Shown here: positions 50,501 to 62,768 of the stretch, piece by piece | Layout: every line of letters starts with the position of its first letter | How positions within the stretch are numbered: the stretch's first letter is position 1 | Assembly (NCBI RefSeq): GCF_016808095.1 | Contig: NC_068970.1 | Coordinates: 12,506,501-12,570,500, forward strand | Origin: Vigna angularis | Taxonomy: Eukaryota; Streptophyta; Magnoliopsida; Fabales; Fabaceae | DNA: 64,000 bases | Reading direction: 5' to 3' | Notes under the pieces: model-generated | What the model saw: only the letters and a program-made list of their open reading frames with translations | What the model was told of the DNA's origin: nothing | The model's database searches: none | Position numbers and translations under genes: made by a program

Positions 50501-51680
50501 TTGGTGTGTATTAGGTTCATTGTCTGAAGGACATTTGGTGGTGATATTAAATTTCTGTTCTTTTGCTGTCTTAGTTATAACAAGTTTTTTAGGCACCTTG
50601 GTTCTGCATCAAGAAGCCATTGTTATCTTGGATGTTTATTGCTTCTAATACTTGTTGGTTGCCCTTCAGGCCCCATCCAAATGAATGCTCTGGAGGTGAT
50701 CTCGATGGAGATTTGTTTTTCGTAAGCTGGGACAAAGATCTAATACCATGTCAAACCGAGGCTCCAATGGACTACACAGGACGTAGTCCTCGTATAATGG
50801 ATCATAAGGTGACCCTAGAGGTAATTTTCATCAAAGTTATTATTTTTTTCTCGGAAAAGTACACTGATGTGTGTAGAACAACTTCCTCATTTGTTATTTC
50901 CTGACTGAGCAGGAAATCCAACAATTTTTCGTGGATTACATGATCAATGATACTTTGGGTGCTATCTCCACCGCGCATCTAGTTCACGCTGATCGTGAAC
51001 CAGATAAAGCCAAGAGTAGAAAATGTCTGGAGTTAGCAGAGCTTCACTCCATGGCTGTTGATTTTGCAAAGACCGGAGCACCTGCTGCAATGCCAAGAGT
51101 TTTGAAACCAAGAGAGTTTCCAGATTTCATGGAGAGGGTGGACAAGCCTATGTACATCTCCAAGGGGGTACTAGGAAAACTTTATCGTGCTATAATTGAG
51201 TCTCAACTGCAAATAAAATATAGTTTTGTTTGGTCACAGAAGCTTGCTGAAGAAGCATATGATCGCAGCTTTGAAGTGAATGGTTTTGAGGCCTTCCTTG
51301 AGACAGCCTCAAGTCAAAAAGAAATGTACGCAGAGAAGATGAGCAGTTTGATGAACTTCTACGGTGCCGAGACTGAGGATGAAATGCTACTTGGTAACTT
51401 GCAAAACCGTGCTTCATATTTGCAGCGTGATAACAGGAGATATGGTGATATGAAAGATCGGATTCTGCTCTCAGTGAAGAATCTTCAGTGCGAAGCTAAA
51501 GAATGGTTTGAAACTAGTTGCCAACCGCACGAATATCGTCCTATGGCTTCTGCATGGTATCATGTGACCTATCACCCCAGCTATTATTGCCAAGAAAGAT
51601 CGTGTTTTCTTAGCTTCCCATGGATAGTTGGTGAGATTTTGTTGCAGATAAAGTCTACAAATAAAGTAGTTCAAGGATGA
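47504..51680 (+). CDS. RDR2: RNA-dependent RNA polymerase 2 (RDR2), four exons
   Basis: Cellular RNA polymerase that copies RNA polymerase IV transcripts into double-stranded RNA for 24-nt siRNAs and RNA-directed DNA methylation, in the nucleus. Exons: 47504-48040, 48215-50118, 50670-50820, 50913-51680; GT-AG introns, 3360 nt, 1119 aa, near the Arabidopsis length of 1133. The N-terminal RRM-like part (VSVFNIPRSATAKDLLHFLE, RVQFETLDAKSRA) and LSFPWIVGEILLQIK at the C-terminus match RDR2, not RDR1 or RDR6. The RdRP core includes DIEVTTDGVSYCFSDGIGKIS, RFGGFKGVI, and the catalytic CSGGDLDGD with aspartates 824, 826 and 828. The triplet is intact, so activity is expected. An in-frame Met at 47426 would add 26 non-conserved residues; the Met at 47504 was preferred. 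Exon 1 is GC-rich relative to the rest. Confidence 0.96.
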
Positions 51681-53976
51681 AGGCTTCCTCTGATGCTGTG
51701 TGCATAAGATAACAAGTCTATGCAAACGTGTTGATATAAGGTGCCACCTTGTCCGAGACATTTTGGCAAAGTTATTGTTATATTATTTGACATTATAAAT
51801 ATTTACTAGCTGTACTTGCAAATCTGGTGTCATTGACTTGATGTTTATATGTATATATAGAGCTATCACATGGAGGGTTATTTCTTATTGTATAGCAACA
51901 ATCTCAATGTACATTTTTTTTTAAAATTCTGGATTAGGTAATTCATAATGTGAAAACTTTCTCTGAAGGTTGATCTTTATGCTAAGGAAAAGAGACATTC
52001 ATTCGTAGTAAATTTTGGATTTGATAACGTGGAACGAAAGTTTGCAATCCATATTAATTTCTGTAATAAAAAAAGGGTTGAGTTGCTGCAAAATCTTAAA
52101 AATGTCGTATTCTCTGTGTGCAAAAATTTAGAGGATTTAAATTCGTACTCATTGAAGTGAAAGTTGTAAGAGAATTTATCGAATTCTTATGTGCACGCTC
52201 GGGCAATAGCTGATTAATATGACCTAACATGCCTTGCGCACTAGTTTGGTATCAATGTGAATTGAAGACAAGCAACGAAAGAGTATCTCATTGTCTTGTC
52301 TCAAACAAAATCTCAAATCCTATCCATTATACCACCTATTAGCGGACAAACTTTTTCAGAATTTTACTCTTCCATTATTTAGATTGTATAAATAGAAAAT
52401 TCTACTGTTTGAGATTTTTAACATTTATTTAGTCTTTTATTTTACAGAAAGTTATCCGTTTTGATTATTTTTTATTGACAGCTTGTGGGAAATAATTATA
52501 ATATACGTCTGAAGTAAGTAAGACCTGAAACATGGGAGATTGATAATATGATCTTAGGATCCCATGTTCACGAAAACAAATTAATCTTAACCTCTTATTA
52601 CATCGGTACCAAAATAAATGTAGTTTTATTTATATAAGAGTGTCTTACTTTCCAATGAAACATTGACTTTTAAAGTATTTAAAACTAGAAACAGTTCATA
52701 TAATTTAGAAGACTAATTTGAGGATTTAGTTTTTTTCTTCTCATTAGCTCCTTAATTATTAATAATGTCAATTCATTGCCCATAAAGACCATCAATGGAG
52801 CGAGCACCATATTTTTCATGTTTCACTTTTAAATAATTGTTCACATCTATATATTTTTAATAGGTACCATTCATTTTTATTGTGTTTTAAAAAAAGCTAA
52901 CGTTCACATTTCTCATTGTATTTAAATTATTTTATTTTTTCTTTATGAAAATTTGTTTAATCTTTAAATTTTAATTTTTAGTGTTTATATTTTTACTTAT
53001 TTAAGCCTCATTTAATATAATATGTTAAATAAAATATAAAATATGATTGTTACTTTGTTTAGAATACAAAGATTGATGTCATTTCTTAGAAATATAAGTA
53101 TTGAAGTCAACTTTAAATATAACGAAGATTGACGTCATTTCATAAAGACATGAGAAACATTGTAGCCAATCTTAAAAATAGAGGAAATGTGAATATCATT
53201 TTATTAAAATATGTAAAAACTATCAGTATTATCGAATATAACCTCACGCAAATAAGTCTTTTCTTATATTTTTATGATCAAACTTATTATTTTTGAATTA
53301 ATAGCTGTAATTATTGTAATGGTGTATAATTACAAAATGGAATTTTAAAATTTTTTAGTTAATCTTTTTTATTAGCATGTTTTATGAATTTATCAAACAA
53401 ACACGTAATGTAACTTTGCATTCATATTAAAATAAATGCAAATAAAAGCTCCAAGTACAAAACTATAGATAACGCGTCGTAGGTGTTTAAGTTGCTGTAC
53501 ATTAAGAAATTTTAACATTTTTTACGACACTTTAAATTTGTTTACCTCAACGTTTTCTTCTATTGATTTTTATTAAATATTACGAACATGTGTGCTTTGC
53601 ATTAAAAGTAATAAAAAAGAATTTTATTTAGTACATTGATAATATTTTTTTAACAAATTAAATGAATTGGTTATATAGATAAAGAAAAAGAAAACGATTT
53701 GAGGGCAATTAAGATGTGGTATTATGTAAAAATAAAAGATAAGAAATGTCACAATCTAATTATTGATTGAATAATGTGTTTACAGGGTGTAGGCTGTCAT
53801 AAGAAAGTATCTTCCACTACTTACAAGAGCATTTCTTCCACCCCACTTTCATTCATCACATTCATGAAAATGACAATTTTTAGGGTTCAAGAACGTCACA
53901 TACTTCAAACAAATACCCAATTTGTACCTAAGTCTATTAATTGCAATTGCCTATTCAAAAAGCAAACCCCCACCTC

Positions 53977-54009
<33 letters not shown>

Positions 54010-54339
54010 TTCATAATCACTACCAAATGCTATTATCAAGTCAAATCAAAGATGAATTGCTGGATCCTCCACCCACCCACCCAACCCAAGCTCCAACCAT
54101 AAAAAAAAAATTGAATTACTTATGATAGAATATGGAAAAAAAATAAAAAAAGTGTATATACACAGTAATGTGACCATTCCGATTTATATGGGATGTATAT
54201 ACTATATAGGAAAATAAATAAGAGTAAATAATTGGCGATAGGAAATGAAAAGTGAAAAGTAAGGCGAAGGGGCAGCCTCAGCTACCAACCAAAGGACTCA
54301 CCGCGTTAACCACGCGTAGTACCGTGCCCACTCCACCAC
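51681..54339. other. AT-rich intergenic stretch
   Basis: The 3' flank of RDR2 is followed by AT-rich sequence without coding signal. It contains a trinucleotide (TAA)n microsatellite at about 53977-54009. Confidence 0.55.
53977..54009. repeat. (ATA)n microsatellite
   Basis: About eleven AAT/ATA trinucleotides in a row. The asparagine run in the overlapping frame is a by-product. Confidence 0.9.
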
Positions 54340-54816
54340 TCACACGAAAACGGCGTCGTCGGTGTCACGGGCCTTGGGGGAAACTGACTTCACGTTGACG
54401 GCGGCGTAGCGCGTGGAGAAATTGCGGAGGGCGGCGTCGTCGCTGTAATCCCCGTTATGGCCCTCGTCGAAGTTGAGGGCGTAACTCATTGGATCATACT
54501 GGTACTTGGGCATGCGCTTGGAGGCGCGGTTGCGGTTGAACTTGCGAATGAAGGTCTTCCACCTGGGGCCGGCCACGATCTCGGACCAGTCGCGAAGCTT
54601 CTTGAGCGCCCTGAGGCCACGCGACCACCATCGGTCACCGGATGAAGGTGAATTGGAGTGGGACCAGGAGGTGGAGCGGACGCGCTCCCACCATGAGGAA
54701 CGGCGTCGTGGCCCCAGACAGCAGGAAGGCAATAGCAAGGCGCAGCCGGAGTTGGATCTGTCTTGGGCTTGGGCCGTCGGGGTGGAAATGGATTGAGATT
54801 CAAACTCGATGGACAT
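54340..54816 (-). CDS. Plant-specific small stress-induced-type protein, single exon
   Basis: 158 aa, from Met at 54816 to a stop at 54340. It belongs by motif to a plant family often annotated as stress-induced protein-related, whose biochemical role is not known. Hallmarks seen: a tryptophan-rich central part (SSWWERVRSTSW 40-51), LRDWSEIVAGPRWKTFIRKFNRN at 74-96, and the KYQYDPMSYALNFDEG segment at 104-119, close to the family's FxYDPLSYALNFDDG. A C-terminal acidic/serine tail ends DTDDAVFV. No membrane segment or signal peptide is apparent. The frame is GC-rich in an AT-rich neighbourhood, which explains the long shadow frames on the other strand and frames. It has no intron, as is usual for these genes. 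Confidence 0.85.
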   Translation of the reverse strand: MSIEFESQSISTPTAQAQDRSNSGCALLLPSCCLGPRRRSSWWERVRSTSWSHSNSPSSGDRWWSRGLRALKKLRDWSEIVAGPRWKTFIRKFNRNRASKRMPKYQYDPMSYALNFDEGHNGDYSDDAALRNFSTRYAAVNVKSVSPKARDTDDAVFV

Positions 54817-57800
54817 GTCAGCAACTGAGATGAGATTTGGGTTATTCTGAAGAAACGCAAAAAGATGAGTGGGCTCTCCAGATATTAATAGGCTCTCTCT
54901 TCATCCTCACTACGCACCATCCACTCACTCACTACCCCTTTTATTATTTTATTTTATTTTATTTTATTTATCAATTATTAATATTATCCCCATCCCTAGT
55001 TTTAGTACAAAATATTCTAATATCACTTTTCTCACTATTTCCTTTTTCCTATTTTTTTTTATCTATCTGTCACATCGTATTTGTGTATTTTTATTTTTAT
55101 AAAAAAGAGATGGTTTTGGCGCCCACAGAAAAACAAGATGATTTTGTAATTGGTCTGACTGCTTGGACTAGTAACACTGAGCTCTTAAAAACAATGTATA
55201 TCTTATCAACACTTCTCCCCATAAACTATGCACTTTCCCATCAAAATCATAGCTTCTGCCTGGTTCACAAGGTCAAAGTAACTATTTAACAGCAAAATAT
55301 GTGCAACAAAGAGATGGCCGGATAGGTCACTCAATTCTCGATTTCAAAGGAAGAGCCAACGTTGACTTCATTCACTAAAGTCAGGAATTTCATTGTTTTC
55401 ATTAACAGCAAAATTGCGTTTTTCCTTTTTTCTATTTATATACTTTGTTCATCATGAAAATTCCACTGCACACCCATCCTATTAAAGACCAAACATCTCA
55501 ATCATAAAATTTATTAGACTGGACGGACGTTTGTGGAAGATCAGAGTTCAATAATCACTACAAAAAGGTCTCCTAATATCTTCATATTTTAAATGATCCA
55601 TTGCCTATCACAATCCAAACTATAGATTTGGATCATATTTTTATTTCAATCTGAATTTCACAATTATCTAGTTTCTATTTTATTTTTTCCACTTTACAAA
55701 TACGATACAAAATATCAACTCTCTTTATATTATATTTTCAACAATTATAAAAGCACCTTCATTCAATTCACATGAATACAATTATATGCAAAAATTATCT
55801 TTTTAATCGATTATATTAAAATGTAAAATTAAAATTATGTTTTCTTCTTTGCATTAATTGATTAATTTTTGGGATAATCGATTAAGATAGTAAAAAATGA
55901 AATATTATTTTTATCTTCCTATTAATCCATTAACAGCTTTTTTTAAAGCAAATATATGTTTTTTTTAATCAGTTCTTTTTATATTACAAAGAACACGAGA
56001 GAGAATGTTTTAAGATATTAACATTTGCAAAAAGTCTTTTTAAAAAAATATTAAGGTCAAATTTTATTGAAAACTCTATTACTACACATTAGGTAAAATT
56101 ATAACATCTTTAGAAATTAGATAAATTCTTTTATTGTATTTTCTTTCTATTTATCTCTTCTGTGTTCTTTTCACTTTATTAGTGATAAGTTAGAGTAATT
56201 GTGTGTAGCTTTATTCTTTTTTTGTAAATCTTGAAAAAATTTCAAATTTTTTACATATCTAGAGTGTAAGTTATGTAAGTGAATTTTATAATTCTAACTT
56301 TTGATATTATTAGTGAATATCTAACTAATGTTATTAGATAACTAAATGTAAATTTGTATAAAATTGAAGCAGTATAAAAACTTGTATCTATTGTACATTC
56401 TTTCATTAAATTTTTTTGTATGTTGGTGATTGTTACCTTAATTAAACATCATTGATTAAAGAAGTTTTTGAAAATTGTTTTTATTAACTAAAAAACCAAA
56501 TTTTACTAAAGAACCAATTCACTCACTCTTAAATAAAGATATAAGCTGAAACCATTTTTAACATTTTAGACTTAGAAACTTTTAACATATTTACACTATA
56601 CTAAACACATGACGTAAACCTTAAAAGAACAAATTATAAATTAAGTAGCTTGATTAGCTTACTAATATCCATTCTCAAGACTTACTAATTATTATAACAT
56701 ATATTGAAGACCTATAACTATTTTTTCTGATTCTTGACTAGTTCTTTCTGGTACATGACATCCTTAATTATTATTTAATGTGTTTTAGAATATAGTTTAT
56801 GAGATTCTCCCAAAAATTTATAACTAACATGCATGTAAAACTAATGATGTGATATTTTTAGAATTGTGATTTCTTGCTGCTATATCTGTCAAGTATATAT
56901 TAACTTTATAATCTGTTTTGAATAGCAATGAATACTAATGTGCAACATTCCAATTTTTATTAGTTTTGTCATGCACACTAATCATCATTGAATAAACTTT
57001 ATATGGGTCTCACTAAATATTAATTGAATTTGTATGAAAATAACATGTGTATGATATGCATTTGGCAACAAACTATTTTGTTTAAAAATGTTATTTTAGA
57101 AAATATAGATTAATCCAATTATTTAGATCTGAATTAATGGGCACCCATGCTTTTTCAGATTTTATGTATCCTTCACATTAACTTATTTTCTCGAGCACCC
57201 TGTTAGTCATTATTCTTTCGTGTCATCCATTATCAAACTCATCTAATGACAGTTAACAAACCATAGTGGCGAGAACAATTTCATGCAACGATTCTAATAT
57301 GAAGGCATTGTCATCATATAATGTTACATTGGTATTTGAAAATAATCCACATCATTCCAAAAGCCATGAGGATCACACAGTCTTACTTCCCTTCTCCAAC
57401 ATTTAGCAGGTTTTAAGAGAGCTTTAACAAGCTTTATTTCAACTTACATTAACATTTAAAATGAAAATTGAGGTTCGGCTATAACTACAGGCCTATTTTT
57501 TAAGTTTATTTCAGTAAGATTCAAAGAGTAACTTACTGAATAATGCCTTATCGTATTCAACGCTTGTGACTTGAACTTTCTTGCATAATCACCTAATTAT
57601 GTTATTTACCTTAACACACCCCTCAGAAGGTATTATTCAAAGATAAAAGGATAAGTAAGAAACATCGGTTCTGCACCACCTGCAGTTAGGTATCAGCTCC
57701 CAGAAAACGAGTTTAAAAACGGTGAAATGAAACAAGCATCAGCTTTTAGTGATAAATTTCACACATTACTCCTCCCAGCTTCATGAGAATTTACCGGATG

Positions 57801-58439
57801 TAAAAACTAAGGAAGATTTACCCAAAACAGACCAAGGCAATGATTAGGAAAAGAGACAATAACCTGGTTAAAATACTTAAACCAGTAACCCCAACTTTAC
57901 ATCAGAATAGGTCCTGCAAACATTTCAAGCAACATTTTTGTCTTTCATGATGTAAAGAAAACATAAACATCAACTAAAAGACCAAATAGGTATTCAACTT
58001 CAAGGGTATTTCGAGGAAAAAAAGTAGATTGACACTCGATAAAACTGACTTAAAACACCCTTTATTAGAGGACCAAATTCATGTCTTCACCCTTATAGCA
58101 GACCGATTTAATATCCTATGTGTAAGTCAATTTAAGCATTGAGTTTTACAATAACAGCATAAATAATTGACATTTGACCATAGCCAGACGACATGACAAG
58201 TTCATAACAAAAAAAAAAAAGCTACATAGCTTGCTTCATAACTCATTCTGTTAGCAAACAAGTAGTTATAGATCACACTAGATTATCATTCGCTGCTTCA
58301 CAGCATAACTAGTGGTCCAACACTAATAACAGTAACTAGATTGTCTTAAAAAGAAGCTATAAACAACCAACACACAAGTCACTATGAAGTATCTTGAGCA
58401 GCAAACACAAACATAAGAAACTTAAAAACTAAACTTAGT
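54817..58439. other. Intergenic stretch, no gene seen
   Basis: Promoter of the preceding minus-strand gene, then AT-rich sequence. An open frame at 54837-55289 is low in complexity (Phe/Tyr/Leu) and unsupported. From about 57650 to 58439 the sequence is less AT-rich and probably includes the 3' untranslated region of the NFD2-type gene. Confidence 0.55.
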
Positions 58440-59050
58440 TCAAAGAGCCACGGCAGATCCTAGGTCGCCGCCATGAAGGTTCCAGAAGACGTTACCTGCA
58501 TCATCGGACTTGCCGGTGTCAATAGAAATGGCAGCGAAGATTGCTCGAAATGCGCCGCAAACGACGGCAGGGGCGGAGGAATTGGTTTTGGGCGAGACGC
58601 GAACGATCTTTTGCAAACCTAATCGAGTTCCGTCGACGGCGCAGGAAGAGTCGACGCTGGTGATTTGGGACAATCGACGGTTAAGCTCTTTAGGAGAAAT
58701 ATCAACGTCTTTAGATAGTAAGTGAAAAGAGACGGAAGTTTCGATGACGGCGGCGCCCAGAATGGCGAAAGCTTTGTTGTTTTCTTCGGAGAAGGAGGCG
58801 TGGGTCATGGCGCGACGGAGAAGATCAATGCTCTTAAAGGTGTAGCTGACGCAGAAAAAACAAAAACTTGAGCAATGCTTGAACACAGAAAATGAGAGAA
58901 AAGGGAAAGGGTTTACCCGAGTTGTTTTTGGAGGGTTTCGAGAGCGGTTGAAAATGGAGAAGAGAGAAGCTTATGGGACGCTGCGTGTCCCTGCGAAAGG
59001 AGAAGTACCAGGGTGAATATGGTGAAGCATCGCATAGTAGAGGATCGCAT
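58440..59050 (-). CDS. NFD2: NFD2-type RNase III-like protein, two exons
   Basis: Member of the plant family of NUCLEAR FUSION DEFECTIVE 2, needed in Arabidopsis for polar-nucleus fusion in the embryo sac. Exons (minus) 58917-59050 and 58440-58845, GT-AG, 540 nt, 179 aa. The N-terminus is hydrophobic (MRCFTIFTLVLLLSQGHAAS), like a signal or organelle-targeting peptide. The RNase III-like domain follows: YTFKSIDLLRRAMTHASFSEENNKAFAILGAAVIET, then SSCAVDGTRLGLQKIVRVSPKT, then VFWNLHGG. The canonical RNase III signature ERLEFLGDA is replaced by NKAFAILGAA, so the catalytic acidic residues are missing, as in Arabidopsis NFD2; a non-catalytic role is inferred. A second in-frame Met five codons in is an alternative start. 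The 71-bp intron is short. Confidence 0.9.
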
Positions 59051-59324
59051 TTTGGTAAAGAAACTATGGTGAAGACGGTTGCTTGTGCAGGACTTTCTAC
59101 TTTTTACTTAATCACAACCAACTTTACTTAGCTAGCAAGGACTTTCATCTTTTTTTCTCTACTAATAAAATAATTCTAAAATGATTTTTCTTTGAAAAAT
59201 TAATACTTTCTTCATTATTTATAAGAATATATTATTATTATTATTATTATATTTATGATATATGTAAATTATTATAAAATGCTTATTAATTAGTTATAAA
59301 AAAAAGTTATCAAACCATTTTTAT
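59051..59324. other. Promoter side of the NFD2-type gene
   Basis: Short AT-rich stretch upstream of the gene, with a small (TTA)n run near 59231-59249. Nothing else was seen. Confidence 0.5.
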
Positions 59325-60316
59325 TTAGGGTGTGTTCACATGAGGTGATTTGTAGGAGATGATTTGGAAAAGAGTAATTAAATGGATTTGAGGGGATTTG
59401 AAAGTAATATTTGTGTTGTTTTTTTAGTGGATTCCGTAGATAATTGAGAGTGGATTTGGAAATAAAGTGTGTGAGAATTAGTATAGGATTTGATTAATGT
59501 AACAGATAAAAAAATGTGTTTAATTTGTAAAAATTAAAGATTACTAAAATACCCCTTGTTATTAAAGTAATATAAAATTAAAATTGTTAATGTTATATTT
59601 AATTGTAAAAATGTTTATAAAAAGTCAAAAATTAACATTAATTATTAAAATTAATTTTAATATTTTACAAAAAATTATTTTAGTAAAATGAATTTATTTT
59701 TAATTGTAAAAATATTTATAAAGAAAAAAAAATAAAATTAATTTTAAAAGTTTATAATTTAGTAAAATGAAATAAGAGAACAAAATTGATGAGCATAGGA
59801 GGAGAGAGATGCTTGCTCTACAGGAGAAAAAACAATAATGATTCAGTAATGAATTACATAGACATAAAACTGGACAAAATATCTACAAGTTGAAATGTTA
59901 GAAATGAATATATTAAAAAACAATACGAAAATGAAAGTCCAATGATGAGATTCACACATTGGAACGGAATACGAGTTCCTTTGTTTTTGTTCAGAAATTT
60001 GGAATCAAATACATCCATTTTTCGAATCGAATATGTGTGAGTCAAATTTCATTTTTCTTCATTTTTTTGAGTTTCAAACACTCAAATAACGTTAGTATTA
60101 TTGTGGTATTTTACAAATAGTTTGGGGCACTTATGACATTTTGTTGCAATTCCCTACAAATCTAAGTAACATAACGAGATGAATAAAATCAGGATATCTC
60201 GCAAATCAGTGCAATTCAGTCTTCACAAATCAACCCAAAGAAACATAAATTAATCAATAATTCATCTACACAAACAATTATGAACAGTAAAATTCCTAGA
60301 AGTGAACACGGCCTTA
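59325..60316. mobile_element. PIF/Harbinger (Tourist-like) candidate element with TTA target duplication
   Basis: The element spans 59328-60313 (986 bp) between TTA direct repeats (59325-59327 and 60314-60316). Its ends are inverted: GGGTGTGTTCAC on the left and, read inward from the right, GGCCGTGTTCAC. The interior is AT-rich with no transposase. A TTA target duplication with GG(G/C)C-type inverted ends is typical of PIF/Harbinger elements. The inverted match is short (10 of 12), so the call is likely but not certain. Confidence 0.7.
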
Positions 60317-62296
60317 TTATTTCCTTTTTATGTAGTCTTCAACACTTTGTTAATCAACTTTATAAAAGTGTTAGAAATTATTAAGATAAATTTTTTATAA
60401 GATATTAGTATTATGAAAATAAAAAAATATTTGCTATCTTAAAATATATATTTTCTTATTTTTAACCAAAAACAAAATAAGGTATTTATAAAAAAAAGAA
60501 AATTTTGAAACTAAGCTTTCTATTATACGCTCTAGCTCCATTAGTTTCTAGCACATGCTTACCCTTGACATTTTCTTAAACTCACACATTTTCTTAAACT
60601 CACACCATAAAGATGATTATTGAAAAAAAAAAAAGTGAAAAACCTTTTCATGACTCGACATTTGTATTAGATTGTAAAGAGTTGGTCAAATATGAGTCTT
60701 TGATGTGATTGAGAAATATGTTATACTATTGTGTGATTAATCTTGTATGTTATATTTGATCTTACCATATGTAATTGTTTTACAATTAGTTTATCATTTT
60801 TATATGTTTCTTGGTTGTGTTGTTCTATGTGTTCTTTTCTTGTGAAGATAATAATTTGGTAGGTGTGAGCTTTGAGGAGGTGATGATTGAACAAACTTTA
60901 GAAGACAAGAGTTCCGATGTTTAGTAGATATAATATTTTATTTTCCTTGATTTTTATCTTTTCATAGGTGGTTTTGAGATACTATTTTGTAAAAGGTTCT
61001 TATACTTATACTTGTTGAATATAAAGTTAGTTTTATGATTATCTTAAATAACTATAGAAATGGTTTATATTTTTTTTTTCAACATGTTAACAAATCTATC
61101 TTATTGATTGTATGATGTTTCTATTATGATTTCAATATTGTTTGTGAATGTTACAAATTCTATTTAAGTTAAACTTAATTTTTCTGTAGTTCTACAGTGT
61201 AATACCTTTTCAATATTTTTTTCTCTTTTAAATTTTTTTATCTATATGTATTTCTATTTAACAAATTTAACATTAATTTTGTAATATACTTATTTTATAT
61301 AAAATCACATTACGTAATATATTTATATTTTATTCTAACAACTATAGATAGATACGTATTTGAGTTTAATATAATATATAATTAAAAAATTTAATTATAT
61401 ATTTTAATCATACAACAAAATTGTTTACCACACGGTATTAAATAATCGTTGTATCAATTTTATAATTTAAATATACAAATTCATATTCAAATATTATTAT
61501 TATTTGTGTTATTATTATTAGTATTGGTATTGTTATTATTTTTATTATTAAGTACTATTATTAGTATAATCCATATAGTATTGATATTATTAATGGTACT
61601 TTCTATAATCTATTACATTAACTTAGAAAAATAAATATTAAAATATTATTTATTTTTAATTAAGGTCATAGAAAAATAAATACCTGTAATTAATTATTAA
61701 TTTTTTTGTTATCAAACTCTATTTAATTATATATTTATGATTATATAATTATAACACTTAAATTTAATTATATAAATAAAATATTTTTTAAATATAATAA
61801 TAATAAATTAATTTTCTTAACATAAATTAAAAAAAAAAACGAGTCTAACACTAGTTGTTATGATAGCGAATTAAAAGATAAAAAAGAAAAGTGTAAAAAT
61901 ACTTCATGGTCATTTAAAGATACAATCTAATACATGAGAAGAAAAAATTAATTTCTTTTCAGAAACTTAAACTAAAATTTTGATGATTTATAAGATATTT
62001 AATTTAAAATATTTGGTTAGATATTTAAAATAAAATAATAACAGAATGGTAGTTAAAAGTTATTTAAAGTTAAATTATTTGAAAATGTTTGTATTATAAA
62101 CAGAGACGTAGGTGGTTGGACTAATTGAGAAGCTTTGATGGTGTGGCTGATGTGGAAGCTGCAGGGTAAAAGTGGCAAAAAAAGAAACGGTATCAGTATC
62201 CAACATAACTAACAAAATGGGATTAGATTACTTATTGAGGTGGTTAGTTTTGTGGAATAACCAAAACCTGAACTAACAAAGTGAAACTAGGTTGCA
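60317..62296. other. AT-rich intergenic stretch with an LTR-like relic
   Basis: Contains the diverged relative of the 27.9-28.2 kb repeat at about 60640-60990 (listed). The rest is very AT-rich, with trinucleotide ATT-type low complexity near 61490-61620 giving a Leu/Ile-rich spurious frame. The last 180 bases are the likely promoter and leader of the next gene. Confidence 0.55.
60640..60990 (+). repeat. Diverged relative of the LTR-like repeat at 27.9-28.2 kb
   Basis: Shares, in the same order, a TGTGT-rich lead-in, TTCTTGTGA(A/T)GAT, a TTTGAGGAGGTG/GTCGAGGAGGTT segment, a GAACA...TTAGAAGA/TTGGAGGAAGA segment, and a T-rich tail with TTTTGTAAAA/TTTTGAAAAA. Identity is modest and was judged by eye. 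Confidence 0.5.
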
Positions 62297-62768
62297 ATGC
62301 CAGGCCCTGGTCCTCACCTCATGTATGCCATGGCCTCTGCTTTAGCTCTCACTACCATCACCAATGGAAGGTTTAGTCCTCACCACACACTTACCTACAC
62401 AGTAAACGCCTTCTTTGGCCCTGATATTGGTTCTTTCTCAGAGTGGCTTGCTTCACTTTCTGATGGCCCTGCTCAGTCTCTGGGATCCGCTCTTGCAAAT
62501 CTCATCCATCATCCTTTCTACTACATACTTATTTTGGGTCTTCCTCTCTCTTTTCTCTATTCTCGGATATCCACCTATCTTCTTCGCACACACCTTCTTG
62601 ATTCCGTCTCCAGGGTCAGTCTCACTCCTTTTCTTTCCTCCTTCTTCAAAATTCATCATTTTCTACTTTATTAACCTCCGATTGCAGGTCCCCCTTACCA
62701 GGATGCAATGTTTTTTCTTGATATCTGCTGGCTCTTTTACCCACTTCTTTCTTGATCATCTGTTTGAG
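62297..62768 (+). CDS. 5' part of a plant membrane protein of unknown function (two exons seen, incomplete)
   Basis: Exons 62297-62614 and 62688-62768 join in frame to give 133 codons, ending at a donor (GAG|GTAACA). The protein starts MPGPGPHLMYAMASALALTTITNGRF and contains GPDIGSFSEWLASL, LANLIHHPFYYILILGLPLSFLYS and, in exon 2, CFFLISAGSFTHFFLDHLFE. It matches from memory an uncharacterised, conserved plant membrane protein. The HFFLDH pattern recalls membrane-bound metal-dependent hydrolase-like proteins (DUF457/YdjM type), but enzymatic activity is not established. About three to four hydrophobic segments are visible. Later exons should lie downstream; none was recognised up to 64000, so the gene probably runs past the window behind a long intron. 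Confidence 0.75.

Noticed and set aside
54837..55289. 150-codon plus-strand frame
   Set aside because: Low-complexity Phe/Tyr/Leu sequence from T-rich DNA overlapping the promoter of the stress-induced-type gene.
61449..61634. Leu/Val/Ile-rich short frame as a membrane peptide
   Set aside because: Arises from an ATT/TTA-type low-complexity run.
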